Source of the DNA: an uncultured Dorea sp.
GTDB lineage: Bacteria > Bacillota > Clostridia > Lachnospirales > Lachnospiraceae
Length of the DNA: 53,347 nucleotides
Reading direction: 5' to 3'
NCBI GenBank assembly: GCA_910584265.1
Contig: CAJTZE010000023.1
Span: 1 to 53,347, forward strand
In this document: positions 7,491-15,638 of the stretch, piece after piece
Layout of the letters: every line of letters starts with the position of its first letter
How positions within the stretch are numbered: the stretch's first letter is position 1
The notes under the pieces: model-generated
What the model was told of the DNA's origin: nothing
The model's input: only the letters and a program-made list of their open reading frames with translations
The model's database searches: none
Translations under genes and position numbers: made by a program

Positions 7491-8408
7491 ATGGGCAGAT
7501 ACATAACAAAGGCAATGGCGCTGGCACTGCTTGGCGGTGTATTAGTATGCGGGTGCGGTATTGGCGGAGGAAAAGAACCTGTTGTCAGGCCGGAGAGCAC
7601 AGAAGACGATATAGAACAAGAATTTCCAGAGACTGGAGAGGAAGAGGGAGCGGAGGCAGAGACGCTCCGCTTTATTGATGCGTGGGGTGAATGGCATGAT
7701 ATGAAGGTGGATCCGGATGTGGAGAAGCATTCGTATGACTGGTCCTGCCTGACCAATACGGAGGAGGGCATTTTCTATACTGGAGATGACCGTTATGACA
7801 TGCGCAGGGGTGTGGATGTATCTGAGCATCAGGGATCCGTTGACTGGGAACGGGTAAAGGCGGCGGGTTATGAATTTGTAATACTCCGGATTGGCTATCG
7901 AGGATACGGGACGGCGGGAAATTTGTATGTGGATGCCATGTTCCATGAGAATATTGCCGGAGCGAAAGCGGCAGGCCTTGATGTTGGGGTTTATATCTTT
8001 TCTCAGGCGGTGAACGAACAGGAGACGCTGGAGGAAGCAGAACTGGTGCTGGAGAATTTGAAAGGGTACAGGCTGGAACTTCCGGTCGTATTTGATCCGG
8101 AGAGAATTCGTGATGATACAGCAAGGACAGACGGGGTGCCGGGAGAACAATTCACAGAGAATACGCTTTTGTTCTGTGAAAAGATAAAAGAGGCGGGTTA
8201 CCAGCCGATGGTATATAGTAATCTGGTATGGGAAGCATTTGAATTTGATATGGAAAAACTGGCAGATTACCCTATTTGGTATGCCGACTATGAGCCGGCA
8301 CCGCAGACACCGTACCGGTTTACATTCTGGCAGTATTCGGAAAAAGGACAGGTTGACGGCATTGAGGGCGGGGTGGATTTGAATGTACAGTTTTGTGAAA
8401 AAGGATAG
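7491..8408 (+). CDS. GH25 family lysozyme-like lipoprotein
   Basis: The 305-residue product has a lipoprotein signal with the lipobox L-V-C-G-C near residue 20 and an acidic linker. A GH25 domain spans residues about 105-302: G-V-D-V-S-E-H-Q-G (Asp 109), R-I-G-Y-R-G-Y-G, G-V-Y-I-F-S-Q-A, V-V-F-D-P-E, W-Y-A-D-Y and F-W-Q-Y-S. GH25 enzymes cut the MurNAc-GlcNAc bond of peptidoglycan. The usual catalytic strand D-x-E appears here as F-D-P-E, so activity is likely. It sits between two zinc-ribbon genes, 15 bases after one and 9 before the other, so it is almost certainly in their operon. Confidence 0.85.
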   Translation: MGRYITKAMALALLGGVLVCGCGIGGGKEPVVRPESTEDDIEQEFPETGEEEGAEAETLRFIDAWGEWHDMKVDPDVEKHSYDWSCLTNTEEGIFYTGDDRYDMRRGVDVSEHQGSVDWERVKAAGYEFVILRIGYRGYGTAGNLYVDAMFHENIAGAKAAGLDVGVYIFSQAVNEQETLEEAELVLENLKGYRLELPVVFDPERIRDDTARTDGVPGEQFTENTLLFCEKIKEAGYQPMVYSNLVWEAFEFDMEKLADYPIWYADYEPAPQTPYRFTFWQYSEKGQVDGIEGGVDLNVQFCEKG

Positions 8409-8417
8409 GTTAGCGAT

Positions 8418-10088
8418 ATGTATTGTGAAAAATGTGGAAGGAAATTAGAAGACGGGGAATTGTTCTGCCAGCAGTGTGGAACGAAGAGGCCGGACATATT
8501 TATACAGGAAGAGACAGCAGATAACAGACAGGCGGAGCGCGTGCCGAAGAAGAGAAGGACTGTGGCGGCTATTGTGGCGGCGCTTGCAGTGTGTGTGATT
8601 GCGGCGGGAGTATTTCTGGGACTTCAGCACTTTGGCGTGAATCAGGGAGAGCCGGAAAAGAATATGGCAGAGGAGGCTGATTTCGTTGAGGAGACGGATC
8701 AGCCGGCGTTTCCGGAAAACTGTACACTGGAAATATCCCAGTATGATATTTCGGATTATCCGGCAGTGAAGGTCTATCTGGAGGTTTATGGGGAAGACGG
8801 GAATCTGGTGGAGGATCTGGATAAGGAAAACTTCTGCGTAAAAGAAAGAAGAGGCAAAGCCGGAAAAGCGGCGGAGAAGGCGGCGGAAAATGTTGTCAAG
8901 CTCAACGAAAATGAAGGTATTAGTATCGGCCTTATTGCTGATGCAAGCGGAAGCATGGAGGCGGATATTGCGCAGGTAAAAACAGAGATGCTGGAGTTTC
9001 TTAAGACGGTGCAGTTTGATAAGGGGGATGAAGTGGAGCTTGTCAAGTTCAGTGATGAATCTTATATCTGCGCCAGCTTTACCAATGATATGGATGATAT
9101 TACGGAAGCGGTCAATTCGATGACAACAGATGGAAATACGAGACTTTATGATACGCTGATGAATGAACTTGAGAGAATCCAGTTTCAGCAGAATGCGAAG
9201 AGCATTATTGCTTTTACAGACGGATGGGACAACGAAAGCGTTTATACGGCGGAGGAAGTTGCGGAGTATGCGTCAGAGTGCCATATTCCAATATTTCTGA
9301 TTGGAATTGGCTTAGAATGTGATGAAGAGGCTCTGGCACAGCTCGCGGAAGCGACAGGAGGAAGTTATCAGAATATTGATGATATTGGGCTGCTGGAAGA
9401 TAATTACCGTTCAATTTATCAGGAAGAAAAAGAGGCCTATCTGTTGGAATATGAAATAAACGAGCCAGATGACTTTGGCAATGGATGTTATCTGGAAATT
9501 GCTCTTCAGGATGAAAAGGGAAACGCCGGGGATGAAGCAGAGCTTTCCTTTGAACCGTCGGATTTTTTTGAAATGATGTATAACCGTTTCCTTATAGCCG
9601 GAATTGACTGCCAGACAAAAGGAGAGCGGAATCTTATTGACTCCGGATTGATTATTACTACAAAGGAAGCCTATGGAAACCCGGATTGTGTGGCATATCA
9701 GTCTCAGGAAGCGATAAACAGCGGCGGCACCGGAGCCAGCGGCTCTAACGTGTATGTGGTGCTGATGGATCACGAGGTGTTGAATGTATATGAAAATAAG
9801 GATGGAAGTTATACAGTTTATGGCGTATCGAATTATGATATTAGTAAAATCAACAGATACGAAGAACTGAGAAATGAGCAGGAGAAACTGGCGGTTTCCA
9901 GTATTTATGGAGAATCCAGCAGAGAGAAGGCTCAGTATAAGATTGAAGAGAACCGGAGTAATTATGAGAAGCTGACCCTTGTGAAAGATACAGATGGGAA
10001 GTGGAGATTTAATACCCGGGTGTATGAGAGGGAGGATGGAGGGAATCCCTATCCGGTGAATGAAATCTATGATGTAGCAATTTATTAG
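8418..10088 (+). CDS. Zinc-ribbon, membrane-anchored VWA-domain protein
   Basis: The 556-residue protein has a zinc ribbon (C3, C6, C17, C20), a transmembrane helix (about 46-72) and a von Willebrand factor A domain at about 168-340. That domain has an intact metal site, D-A-S-G-S-M beginning at Asp 175, and a later T-D-G-W-D. The C-terminal about 200 residues include a segment (G-G-T-G-A-S-G-S-N-V-Y-V-V) and a final region with N-x-Y-E-K-L-T-L-V-K-D-T-D-G-K-W-R-F, typical of short surface domains. It probably binds a protein ligand through the metal site outside the cell. It closes the zinc-ribbon/GH25 cluster. Confidence 0.78.
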   Translation: MYCEKCGRKLEDGELFCQQCGTKRPDIFIQEETADNRQAERVPKKRRTVAAIVAALAVCVIAAGVFLGLQHFGVNQGEPEKNMAEEADFVEETDQPAFPENCTLEISQYDISDYPAVKVYLEVYGEDGNLVEDLDKENFCVKERRGKAGKAAEKAAENVVKLNENEGISIGLIADASGSMEADIAQVKTEMLEFLKTVQFDKGDEVELVKFSDESYICASFTNDMDDITEAVNSMTTDGNTRLYDTLMNELERIQFQQNAKSIIAFTDGWDNESVYTAEEVAEYASECHIPIFLIGIGLECDEEALAQLAEATGGSYQNIDDIGLLEDNYRSIYQEEKEAYLLEYEINEPDDFGNGCYLEIALQDEKGNAGDEAELSFEPSDFFEMMYNRFLIAGIDCQTKGERNLIDSGLIITTKEAYGNPDCVAYQSQEAINSGGTGASGSNVYVVLMDHEVLNVYENKDGSYTVYGVSNYDISKINRYEELRNEQEKLAVSSIYGESSREKAQYKIEENRSNYEKLTLVKDTDGKWRFNTRVYEREDGGNPYPVNEIYDVAIY

Positions 10089-10252
10089 AACAGTGCTGGA
10101 AACAGACTTGTTTTCATGGATTGTGCATGAGGCATTGATGAACAGGTTGAAATAAGCAGACAGCATATTGGATTTGACAAGTATAGTAAATTATGATAGG
10201 ATACAGAATGTCTTGGAGAACTTGGGAGGTTGTGTTCCGAGACATTTTGCGG

Positions 10253-10333
10253 GCGGATATGGCGGAATTGGCAGACGCGCTAGACTTAGGATCTAGTGGG
10301 CTTCCCGTGCAGGTTCAAGTCCTGTTATCCGCA
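10253..10333 (+). tRNA. tRNA-Leu (anticodon TAG)
   Basis: A complete cloverleaf is visible. The acceptor stem GCGGATA (10253-10259) pairs with TATCCGC (10326-10332). The anticodon stem CTAGA pairs with TCTAG around the loop CTTAGGA, giving anticodon TAG (reads CUN leucine codons). A long variable arm (GGGCTTCCC) is typical of tRNA-Leu, and the T arm contains GGTTCAAGTCC. CCA is not encoded (discriminator A then TCA). A rho-independent terminator follows at once. Confidence 0.93.
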
Positions 10334-10341
10334 TCAATAAA

Positions 10342-10376
10342 AACAGCCGTAAATCTCTGAATTTACGGCTGTTTTT
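10342..10376 (+). terminator. Bidirectional terminator after tRNA-Leu
   Basis: A 12-base perfect stem (ACAGCCGTAAAT with ATTTACGGCTGT) and a loop of six bases is followed by TTTTT on the + strand and flanked by A residues on the other side. It can therefore end both the tRNA transcript and the convergent rubredoxin transcript. Confidence 0.85.
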
Positions 10377-10410
10377 ATACTTAAGTCTGTTGCCGGCTGT
10401 AAAATGCGGA

Positions 10411-10566
10411 CTACGCTTCTGAGAACTGATCCTTTCCTACCTGGCACAGCGGGCATTCAAAGTCTTCCGGTACATCCTCCCATTTGGTTCCGGGTGCGAT
10501 TCCGCTTTCTGGACAGCCCTGCTCCTCGTCGTATTCCCAACCGCATACATCACATACATATTTCAT
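10411..10566 (-). CDS. Rubredoxin
   Basis: The 51-residue protein has the two rubredoxin knuckles, C-D-V-C-G (Cys 5, 8) and C-P-L-C (Cys 38, 41), binding one iron. The conserved G-I-A-P-G-T-K-W-E-D-V-P-E-D-F segment lies between them. It carries single electrons, usually to peroxide or oxygen reductases in anaerobes. The ATG at 10566 follows AAAGGAGG. The longer upstream reading has no ribosome binding site. Monocistronic, ending at the shared terminator. The residue before the second knuckle region is E-Q-G-C-P-E, with an extra cysteine. Confidence 0.93.
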   Translation of the reverse strand: MKYVCDVCGWEYDEEQGCPESGIAPGTKWEDVPEDFECPLCQVGKDQFSEA

Positions 10567-10717
10567 GATTCGTTCCTCCTTTGTATCTGTCAAAATTATC
10601 GTATTATCTATTTTATCAAAGGCCACTGTGAAAGTCAATTAGCTGCTGTGTGCATGGTCGTACAACTGCTGGATTTCCTCCGGAAGTTTGTCAGGGAGTA
10701 TAGCGCTTAGCCGTTCT

Positions 10718-10849
10718 TCATTCCCGTCCGCCGAATCTGCGGATGCCGGAGGTTCGCTCCATGTTAATGAAGAGTCCTTCTTTATCGTAATACCGCAGAG
10801 TTGAAACTGGAATGTGGAACCTCTCTGCTATTTGTCCTATTGTATACAT
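10718..10849 (-). pseudogene. MerR-family regulator, N-terminal HTH remnant
   Basis: The ORF starts at an ATG with AAGGGAGA upstream and encodes 43 residues of a MerR HTH: M-Y-T-I-G-Q-I-A-E-R-F, V-S-T-L-R-Y-Y-D-K-E-G-L-F, E-R-T-S-G-I-R-R-F. It then stops where the second helix pair and the effector-binding part should follow. Another frame continues to a TAA near 10639 with an unrelated-looking tail (L-P-D-K-L-P-E-E-I-Q-Q-L-Y-D-H-A-H-S-S). A deletion has probably removed the middle of the gene. Confidence 0.65.
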
Positions 10850-10974
10850 GTATGATTCTCCCTTGATGTTAAAGTTTGTCTGAGGAAACCTAAAGCTGGA
10901 TTTAGATTTTGCTATTACGATACTATGAATGGAGAAAAATGTCAATGAAGCGGCGGCTATCCACCGCTTTGGAA

Positions 10975-10990
10975 ATGTGCTATACTGTTA
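10975..10990 (+). promoter_or_regulatory. Extended -10 promoter for the 11077-12343 genes
   Basis: TGCTATACT (the -10 hexamer TATACT is at 10981-10986) forms an extended -10 element. The matching -35 region is weak. It would start transcription near 10993, about 80 bases before the preferred start of the next gene, and it points away from the MerR remnant. Confidence 0.4.
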
Positions 10991-11076
10991 CTGCTTACGG
11001 ACATATTAGAATGACGGACGGATTTGGCATGTCTATCTGTAGAGGAGACAGAAGCGTGCCGGAATGGAGGGATGGA

Positions 11077-11514
11077 ATGCTTCAGGGAATTGAGGCGGTT
11101 TTTGCCGACAGAGTCAGAATGATGACCTCGTTAAAGAAGAAAACTTACAAGGATTTTTCGGCGGAATTTGAAGAGAAGTATGGGAATTATTTTTCTGAGA
11201 TGCGGGAATATGTGGAACAGGCAGAGGATAAAAAGGCGGCGGCGGATGAGATTGGTGAATGTATCATGCAGGCCGTAACAAATACCTGTGCAAATAAACG
11301 CGGAAAGCTGGACGCCAGAAGCAGGTCGGAGGCCAGCCTGTTTATGGTGTATTATGTATTTCCGGCAATTCTGAAATTGGGAGATACAGGAACGGTCATT
11401 GCGGACGGAGTGCTGGCCGCCTGCCGGGCTGGACTGAAAAACAGGAGCCTGCAGTATGTGGAGTATGATACCATTTATAATGGATTTAATGAAAAGATAT
11501 TTGGATTGTTTTAA
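11077..11514 (+). CDS. Hypothetical helical protein, 145 residues
   Basis: I prefer the ATG at 11077, preceded by TGGAGGGA at a suitable distance. The frame is open further up to 10909 but without a better site. The product is predominantly alpha-helical and charged (for example F-S-A-E-F-E-E-K-Y-G-N-Y-F-S-E-M) with no cysteine motif, signal peptide or membrane segment. No family was recognised. It heads a probable operon with the short ORF at 11532 and the HD-domain gene at 11750. Confidence 0.55.
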   Translation: MLQGIEAVFADRVRMMTSLKKKTYKDFSAEFEEKYGNYFSEMREYVEQAEDKKAAADEIGECIMQAVTNTCANKRGKLDARSRSEASLFMVYYVFPAILKLGDTGTVIADGVLAACRAGLKNRSLQYVEYDTIYNGFNEKIFGLF

Positions 11515-11531
11515 TAAGGATAAAGGATTGA

Positions 11532-11708
11532 ATGAAAAGCGAAGAAGAGATGGATAAGAGCTTCCTTCCGGGTGAGGGGATCATCAAGGGAGATATCGAA
11601 GAGACGATTAAGAGTATGGGCTATATCGGACGAGTGGGCATGCGTTCGACAGACACAGAGATCCTGAATGTGATGATTGACCGGATTAATGTAAATCAGG
11701 AATGCTAG
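11532..11708 (+). CDS. Small hypothetical protein, 58 residues
   Basis: An ATG 17 bases after the previous stop, preceded by AAAGGAT, opens a 58-codon frame. It contains F-L-P-G-E-G-I-I-K-G-D-I-E-E-T-I and M-G-Y-I-G-R-V-G-M-R-S-T-D-T-E. Base use matches the neighbouring genes, and the frame sits tightly between two genes on the same strand. The family is unknown. It may be a stand-alone small protein or a remnant of a larger domain. Confidence 0.45.
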   Translation: MKSEEEMDKSFLPGEGIIKGDIEETIKSMGYIGRVGMRSTDTEILNVMIDRINVNQEC

Positions 11709-11749
11709 GACAGGTCCGGCACGGACTGGGTAATGATGGAGGAATAAAA

Positions 11750-12343
11750 ATGATGACAAGCAGATTAAGCAGAGATGAAGCGTTTACGCTTCTTAGGAAA
11801 TATAATAAGGAGCCTTTTCATATCCAGCATGCGCTGACGGTAGAGGGTGTTATGCGGTGGTATGCGAAGGAGCTTGGCTTTGGTGAGGAAGAGGAATACT
11901 GGGGGATCACAGGCCTTCTTCACGACATTGATTTTGAACTTTATCCGGAGGAGCACTGCCGAAAGGCGCCGGAGCTTCTGCGGGAAGGCGGCGCAGGTGA
12001 GGATATGATTTACAGTATCTGTTCCCACGGATACGGCATCTGCTGTGAGCTGGAGCCGAAGCATGAGCTGGAGAAGGTGCTGTTTGCGGCGGATGAGCTG
12101 ACGGGGCTTATTTGGTCGGCGGCTTTGATGCGGCCTTCTAAGAGTGTGATGGATATGGAGGTTAAGAGCCTTAAGAAGAAATTTAAGGACAAGCGGTTTG
12201 CGGCAGGCTGCTCTAGAGAGGTCATTGCAGAGGGCGCAGAGAGGCTTGGATGGGAGCTTAGCGAATTGTTTGAGAAGACCATACTGGCAATGCGGAGCTG
12301 CGAGGCTTCTGTAGCAGAATTTATGGAGAATTACCACGCATAA
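11750..12343 (+). CDS. HD-domain protein (putative phosphohydrolase)
   Basis: The 197-residue protein has an N-terminal HD domain: H-I-Q-H-A-L-T-V-E, then G-L-L-H-D-I-D-F-E with the metal-binding His-Asp pair, later S-H-G-Y-G-I-C, and A-A-D-E-L-T-G-L near residue 115. Such proteins hydrolyse nucleotides or related phosphates; the substrate is unknown. The start at 11750 follows GGAGGAAT at 7 bases. The longer upstream reading overlaps the preceding small ORF. Probably co-transcribed with the two genes before it. Confidence 0.75.
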   Translation: MMTSRLSRDEAFTLLRKYNKEPFHIQHALTVEGVMRWYAKELGFGEEEEYWGITGLLHDIDFELYPEEHCRKAPELLREGGAGEDMIYSICSHGYGICCELEPKHELEKVLFAADELTGLIWSAALMRPSKSVMDMEVKSLKKKFKDKRFAAGCSREVIAEGAERLGWELSELFEKTILAMRSCEASVAEFMENYHA

Positions 12344-12407
12344 AGGAATGCCTGATATTAAATTTGAATAAGACAGCAGAGTATGGACTGACCGAAGGAG
12401 GATGGAC

Positions 12408-13406
12408 ATGATAAATAAGACAGCGTATATTGAAAGCACCGGAGTAAACCCGCACAGGAATCTTGCCATGGAGGAGTATCTGTTTTCTGGATGTGAAAAA
12501 GATGAGGCCATTTTATACCTGTGGCAGAATGAGAACACGATTGTAATCGGCAAGAACCAGAATGCTTGGAAGGAATGCCAGATCAGCAGGATTGAGGAAG
12601 ACGGGGCTGTGATCGCGAGACGTATTTCTGGCGGGGGGGCGGTATTTCATGATTTGGGGAATCTGAATTTTACATTTCTGGTAAGTAAGGAGAACTATGA
12701 CCTTAAGAGACAGCTTGAAGTGATTTTGAAGGCAGTACAGAAGCTCGGCATCCATGCGGAGGCTTCCGGGAGGAATGATATTCTGGTAGACGGACAGAAG
12801 TTTTCCGGCAATGCATTCCATGAGCATAAGGGGCGCTGCTACCATCATGGAACAATTATGGTGGACGTGAAGCTGGGCGAGCTGAATAAATATCTGAATG
12901 TGTCCAAGAAGAAGCTGGAATCTAAGGGGATTAAATCCGTTCGTTCCAGAGTAACCAATCTTATAGATTACAATCCGGAGCTTACTATTGACCGGCTGAA
13001 GGCGGCGCTGAAGGAGACCTTTGAAGAGGTGTATGGACACAAGAGCCGCATTATTAAGGAAGAGGATTTGGATCAGACGGCAGTTCAGGAACTGTATGAG
13101 AAATATTCCTCCTGGGAATGGGTATATGGAAGGGAATTTGAATTTCAGTATGAGGTATCCGAGAGGTTCAGCTGGGGACAGGTGGATATCCAGTTTCAAG
13201 TGGATTGCGGGATGATTACTGATATAGCGGTTTATTCGGATTCCCTGAAGCCGGGCGTAATTCAGGAGCTGCCGGGGAAGCTTAAGGGCATCCGCTATAA
13301 CAATCAGGCAATGGGTGAGAAGATTGAAGAGCTTCATTCTGATGAGGAGCAGGAAGAAGAGATGTTCCGGGATATAGAGAGGTGGCTTCGGAATGTGGAG
13401 TTATAA
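12408..13406 (+). CDS. lplA: Lipoate-protein ligase A
   Basis: The 332-residue protein has the LplA catalytic domain: N-L-A-M-E-E-Y-L, W-Q-N-E-N-T-I-V-I-G-K-N-Q-N, R-R-I-S-G-G-G-A-V-F-H-D and D-I-L-V-D-G-Q-K-F-S-G-N-A. A C-terminal accessory domain follows from about residue 245. It activates free lipoate with ATP and attaches it to lipoyl domains. The ATG at 12408 is 6 bases from AAGGAGG. The earlier in-frame ATG at 12402 touches that site. It lies upstream of the lipoyl-dependent dehydrogenase genes (17.7-22.8 kb), whose E2 and E3 lipoyl domains are obvious substrates. Confidence 0.92.
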   Translation: MINKTAYIESTGVNPHRNLAMEEYLFSGCEKDEAILYLWQNENTIVIGKNQNAWKECQISRIEEDGAVIARRISGGGAVFHDLGNLNFTFLVSKENYDLKRQLEVILKAVQKLGIHAEASGRNDILVDGQKFSGNAFHEHKGRCYHHGTIMVDVKLGELNKYLNVSKKKLESKGIKSVRSRVTNLIDYNPELTIDRLKAALKETFEEVYGHKSRIIKEEDLDQTAVQELYEKYSSWEWVYGREFEFQYEVSERFSWGQVDIQFQVDCGMITDIAVYSDSLKPGVIQELPGKLKGIRYNNQAMGEKIEELHSDEEQEEEMFRDIERWLRNVEL

Positions 13407-13433
13407 GAGCTTCCCGCTTACTGCATAAAAGGT

Positions 13434-13480
13434 ACCGTTTAGTCAATCGGCTTGTAACCGTGTATTTTTTTCTCTATAAT
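13434..13480 (+). promoter_or_regulatory. Promoter of the LytTR/GHKL two-component operon, with candidate LytTR sites
   Basis: TTGTAA (13452-13457) and TATAAT (13475-13480) are 17 bases apart. Just upstream ACCGTTTAG (13434-13442) matches the LytTR direct-repeat half-site pattern. A second partial match, ACCGTGTAT, starts 23 bases later (13457). LytTR sites usually sit 21 bases apart, so the pair is imperfect and autoregulation is only suggested. Confidence 0.5.
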
Positions 13481-13512
13481 GAGGAAAGAATTATGAGAGA
13501 AGGACGGAGGTA

Positions 13513-14229
13513 GTGAGGTTGATTCGGATTGCAGTATGTGAAGATGAACCGTTGCTTCTGGAACGGCTGGCCGGCCAGATCAGGACTATTTTGGATAAAT
13601 ATCCATTTGCGCACCGCATAGAAGTTTTTGCAAACGGCACTGCCCTGCTGGCGCGGGAGGCGTACGACATCTTACTGCTGGATATTGAGATGAAGCCGTA
13701 TAACGGGATTGAACTGGCCAAACGGCTCCGGGAGAGGGGAGATACGGGTAGATTTATCTTTATAACCGCTTATGAGCAGTATGCAATAGAGGCATATGAC
13801 GTGCAGGCATTTCATTATCTGGTAAAGCCGGTGAATGAAAAGAAGCTGGAGGAGGTTCTTCTGAAATGCTGTGCTTCCTTAAAGGAGGAGAAGGAGCAGG
13901 CGGTTACGGTTAGGAAAGGAACCGCGGTTCGGAGGATTCCTTTCGGGGAGGTGCTGTATCTGGAGGTTCTGGATAGGAAGATTTATCTGCACACGGCAGA
14001 GGAAACTATATCCTTTTATGGGAAGCTGGAAGAGCTTGAGTTGGCACTCCCGGATAACTTCTTCAAATGCCACAGAAGTTATATTGTAAATTTTCATCAT
14101 GTACAGCGTTATGAGAAAGGGGATATCCAGCTGGATAATGAAGAGCGCATCCCTTTGTCCAAACGGAAGTACCGGTTATTCGGACAGGCATTCATGCAGT
14201 ATTTGAAAGAAAGCGGGGATGTGTTTTGA
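13513..14229 (+). CDS. LytTR-family response regulator
   Basis: The 238-residue protein has an N-terminal receiver (residues 4-120; D-I-L-L-L-D-I-E-M with phospho-acceptor Asp 57; Lys in Y-L-V-K-P-V). A C-terminal LytTR DNA-binding domain spans about 135-235 (Y-L-E-V-L-D-R-K, F-F-K-C-H-R-S-Y-I-V-N). This is the AgrA/VirR class. GTG at 13513 lies close to GGAGG; the TTG at 13519 has better spacing, so the exact start is open. Its stop overlaps the start of the GHKL kinase (TGATG). No Agr-type peptide or AgrB gene is present nearby. Confidence 0.88.
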   Translation: MRLIRIAVCEDEPLLLERLAGQIRTILDKYPFAHRIEVFANGTALLAREAYDILLLDIEMKPYNGIELAKRLRERGDTGRFIFITAYEQYAIEAYDVQAFHYLVKPVNEKKLEEVLLKCCASLKEEKEQAVTVRKGTAVRRIPFGEVLYLEVLDRKIYLHTAEETISFYGKLEELELALPDNFFKCHRSYIVNFHHVQRYEKGDIQLDNEERIPLSKRKYRLFGQAFMQYLKESGDVF

Positions 14230-15545
14230 TGAGGGAAGTTTGGATAATTGGCTGGGGACTTTTAGATACATTTTTAAAATACCGTTTTCTGGAAAGAATG
14301 CTTGGCGCAAAACACCGTTTTGCGTATCTATGGTTCTATCTGGGGAGCCTGATATATGGACAGATGAATGTGAGGTTTCATCTTGCGGGAACAGCAGGGG
14401 GAAACCTCATTTATCTATGCGGCTGTGCATTTGTGCTGAATCTGCTGTTATTTTACGGAAGTGTAGTTAAGAAGGCGTTCTTTACTTTGTGGATGTACTG
14501 CGCACAGGGGGTGACGGCGGACGGGCTTCTGATCGTATGCCATGCATTAGCGGTTTCAGAAGGGCGGATACGCTGTTCGGATACAGTGTTATACAGCATC
14601 GGGATTACAGCTAGTCTGGTACAGTATTTGATGATGGAAATATTACAGCAGAGGCTGTATATTTTGAAGCGCGATTTTGCTGATCAGGATATCTGTTACC
14701 TGATGTCTATCATTTTATTTATCTATGCGGCGGTTTCTATGATCAGGACTATGTTTTCCGGGATTACTGACTGGGCGCCGGAAGCCCTGACTGTTACTGC
14801 GGTACTTGGCAGCCTGACTGCATTTGGCGGTGCGGCGCTTCAGGTATATTGTATTGTTAAACTGGAATCCCGGCTGTTAGAACGGCTGGCCCGACAGCGG
14901 TATCAGTTGATGGATCAGCATATAGAGGCTATAAAAGAGCAGTACCAGCAGATGAGGAAGGTCCGGCATGATATAAAAAACCACGGATTATGCCTGGCAC
15001 AGCTCTTGTCGGAAGGGAAAATAGAAGAGGCTTCTGCCTATCTGGAAGGGCTGACTAGCCGTATAGAACAGGGGAAGCCTGCGGTGCAGACAGGTTCGGT
15101 ATTTGCCGATGCGCTGTTAAATCCCAAATATCAGCAGGCGCGTGCGCAGGGAATCGATATATCTATTTCTATGGCTGTACCGAAAGAGGAGCAGATCGCG
15201 CCGGTGGATCTATGCTGCCTTTTGGCAAATGCTTTGGATAATGCAATAGAGGCCTGCGGGCGGGGAAGCGGAGAATCCGCGGGATGGATACGGATGAAAG
15301 CAAGGATGCATACGAATTGCTGGGTGCTGGAGGTCAGGAATAGTATGCATTCTGCAGCGGCGGTGAAGAGTAGAAGCTTGCTGCACTCCAAGAGCAGCAA
15401 GCCCGGCGGTATCGGTCTGCAGAATATGAAAGCTGTTGTGGAGAGGTATGAAGGAGTGTTAGATATACAGAGTGATTCGTGCTTTACGCTCAGCGTTATG
15501 CTTTCGCTGCCGTCTGCGTCAAAAAAGAGGCCGTCGGCACCATAG
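14229..15545 (+). CDS. GHKL-domain sensor histidine kinase
   Basis: The 438-residue protein has an N-terminal region with about six membrane segments (residues 5-215) and then a cytoplasmic dimerisation helix with R-H-D-I-K-N-H (phospho-acceptor His). It ends in a GHKL ATPase domain with L-L-A-N-A-L-D-N-A-I-E-A-C and G-G-I-G-L-Q-N-M-K. This is the AgrC/CitA-like class that pairs with LytTR regulators. The ATG at 14229 overlaps the regulator's stop by one base, so translation is coupled. The sensed signal is unknown. Confidence 0.88.
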   Translation: MREVWIIGWGLLDTFLKYRFLERMLGAKHRFAYLWFYLGSLIYGQMNVRFHLAGTAGGNLIYLCGCAFVLNLLLFYGSVVKKAFFTLWMYCAQGVTADGLLIVCHALAVSEGRIRCSDTVLYSIGITASLVQYLMMEILQQRLYILKRDFADQDICYLMSIILFIYAAVSMIRTMFSGITDWAPEALTVTAVLGSLTAFGGAALQVYCIVKLESRLLERLARQRYQLMDQHIEAIKEQYQQMRKVRHDIKNHGLCLAQLLSEGKIEEASAYLEGLTSRIEQGKPAVQTGSVFADALLNPKYQQARAQGIDISISMAVPKEEQIAPVDLCCLLANALDNAIEACGRGSGESAGWIRMKARMHTNCWVLEVRNSMHSAAAVKSRSLLHSKSSKPGGIGLQNMKAVVERYEGVLDIQSDSCFTLSVMLSLPSASKKRPSAP

Positions 15546-15638
15546 CCGTTAAGAGGCCGGGGAATCTGGCTGATATATAAGCAGATGAGCATGGCGGCAG
15601 TTTACTGGCCGATATGGCGGAATAAGGAGGTATATAAT

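Noticed and set aside
7542..8150. Minus-strand ORF of 202 codons
   Set aside because: It is antisense to the GH25 gene, which has clear catalytic motifs; the composition is that of a reverse-frame shadow.
7491..8408. Phage endolysin
   Set aside because: It has a lipoprotein signal and sits in an operon of envelope proteins with no phage genes near it, so a chromosomal wall enzyme fits better.
9411..10166. Minus-strand ORF of 251 codons rich in Ile/Phe
   Set aside because: It is antisense to the VWA gene. The apparent hydrophobicity comes from reverse reading of Asp/Asn/Glu-rich codons, and no start signal is present.
12513..13337. Minus-strand ORF of 274 codons
   Set aside because: It lies entirely opposite lplA, whose motifs are complete; no independent support.
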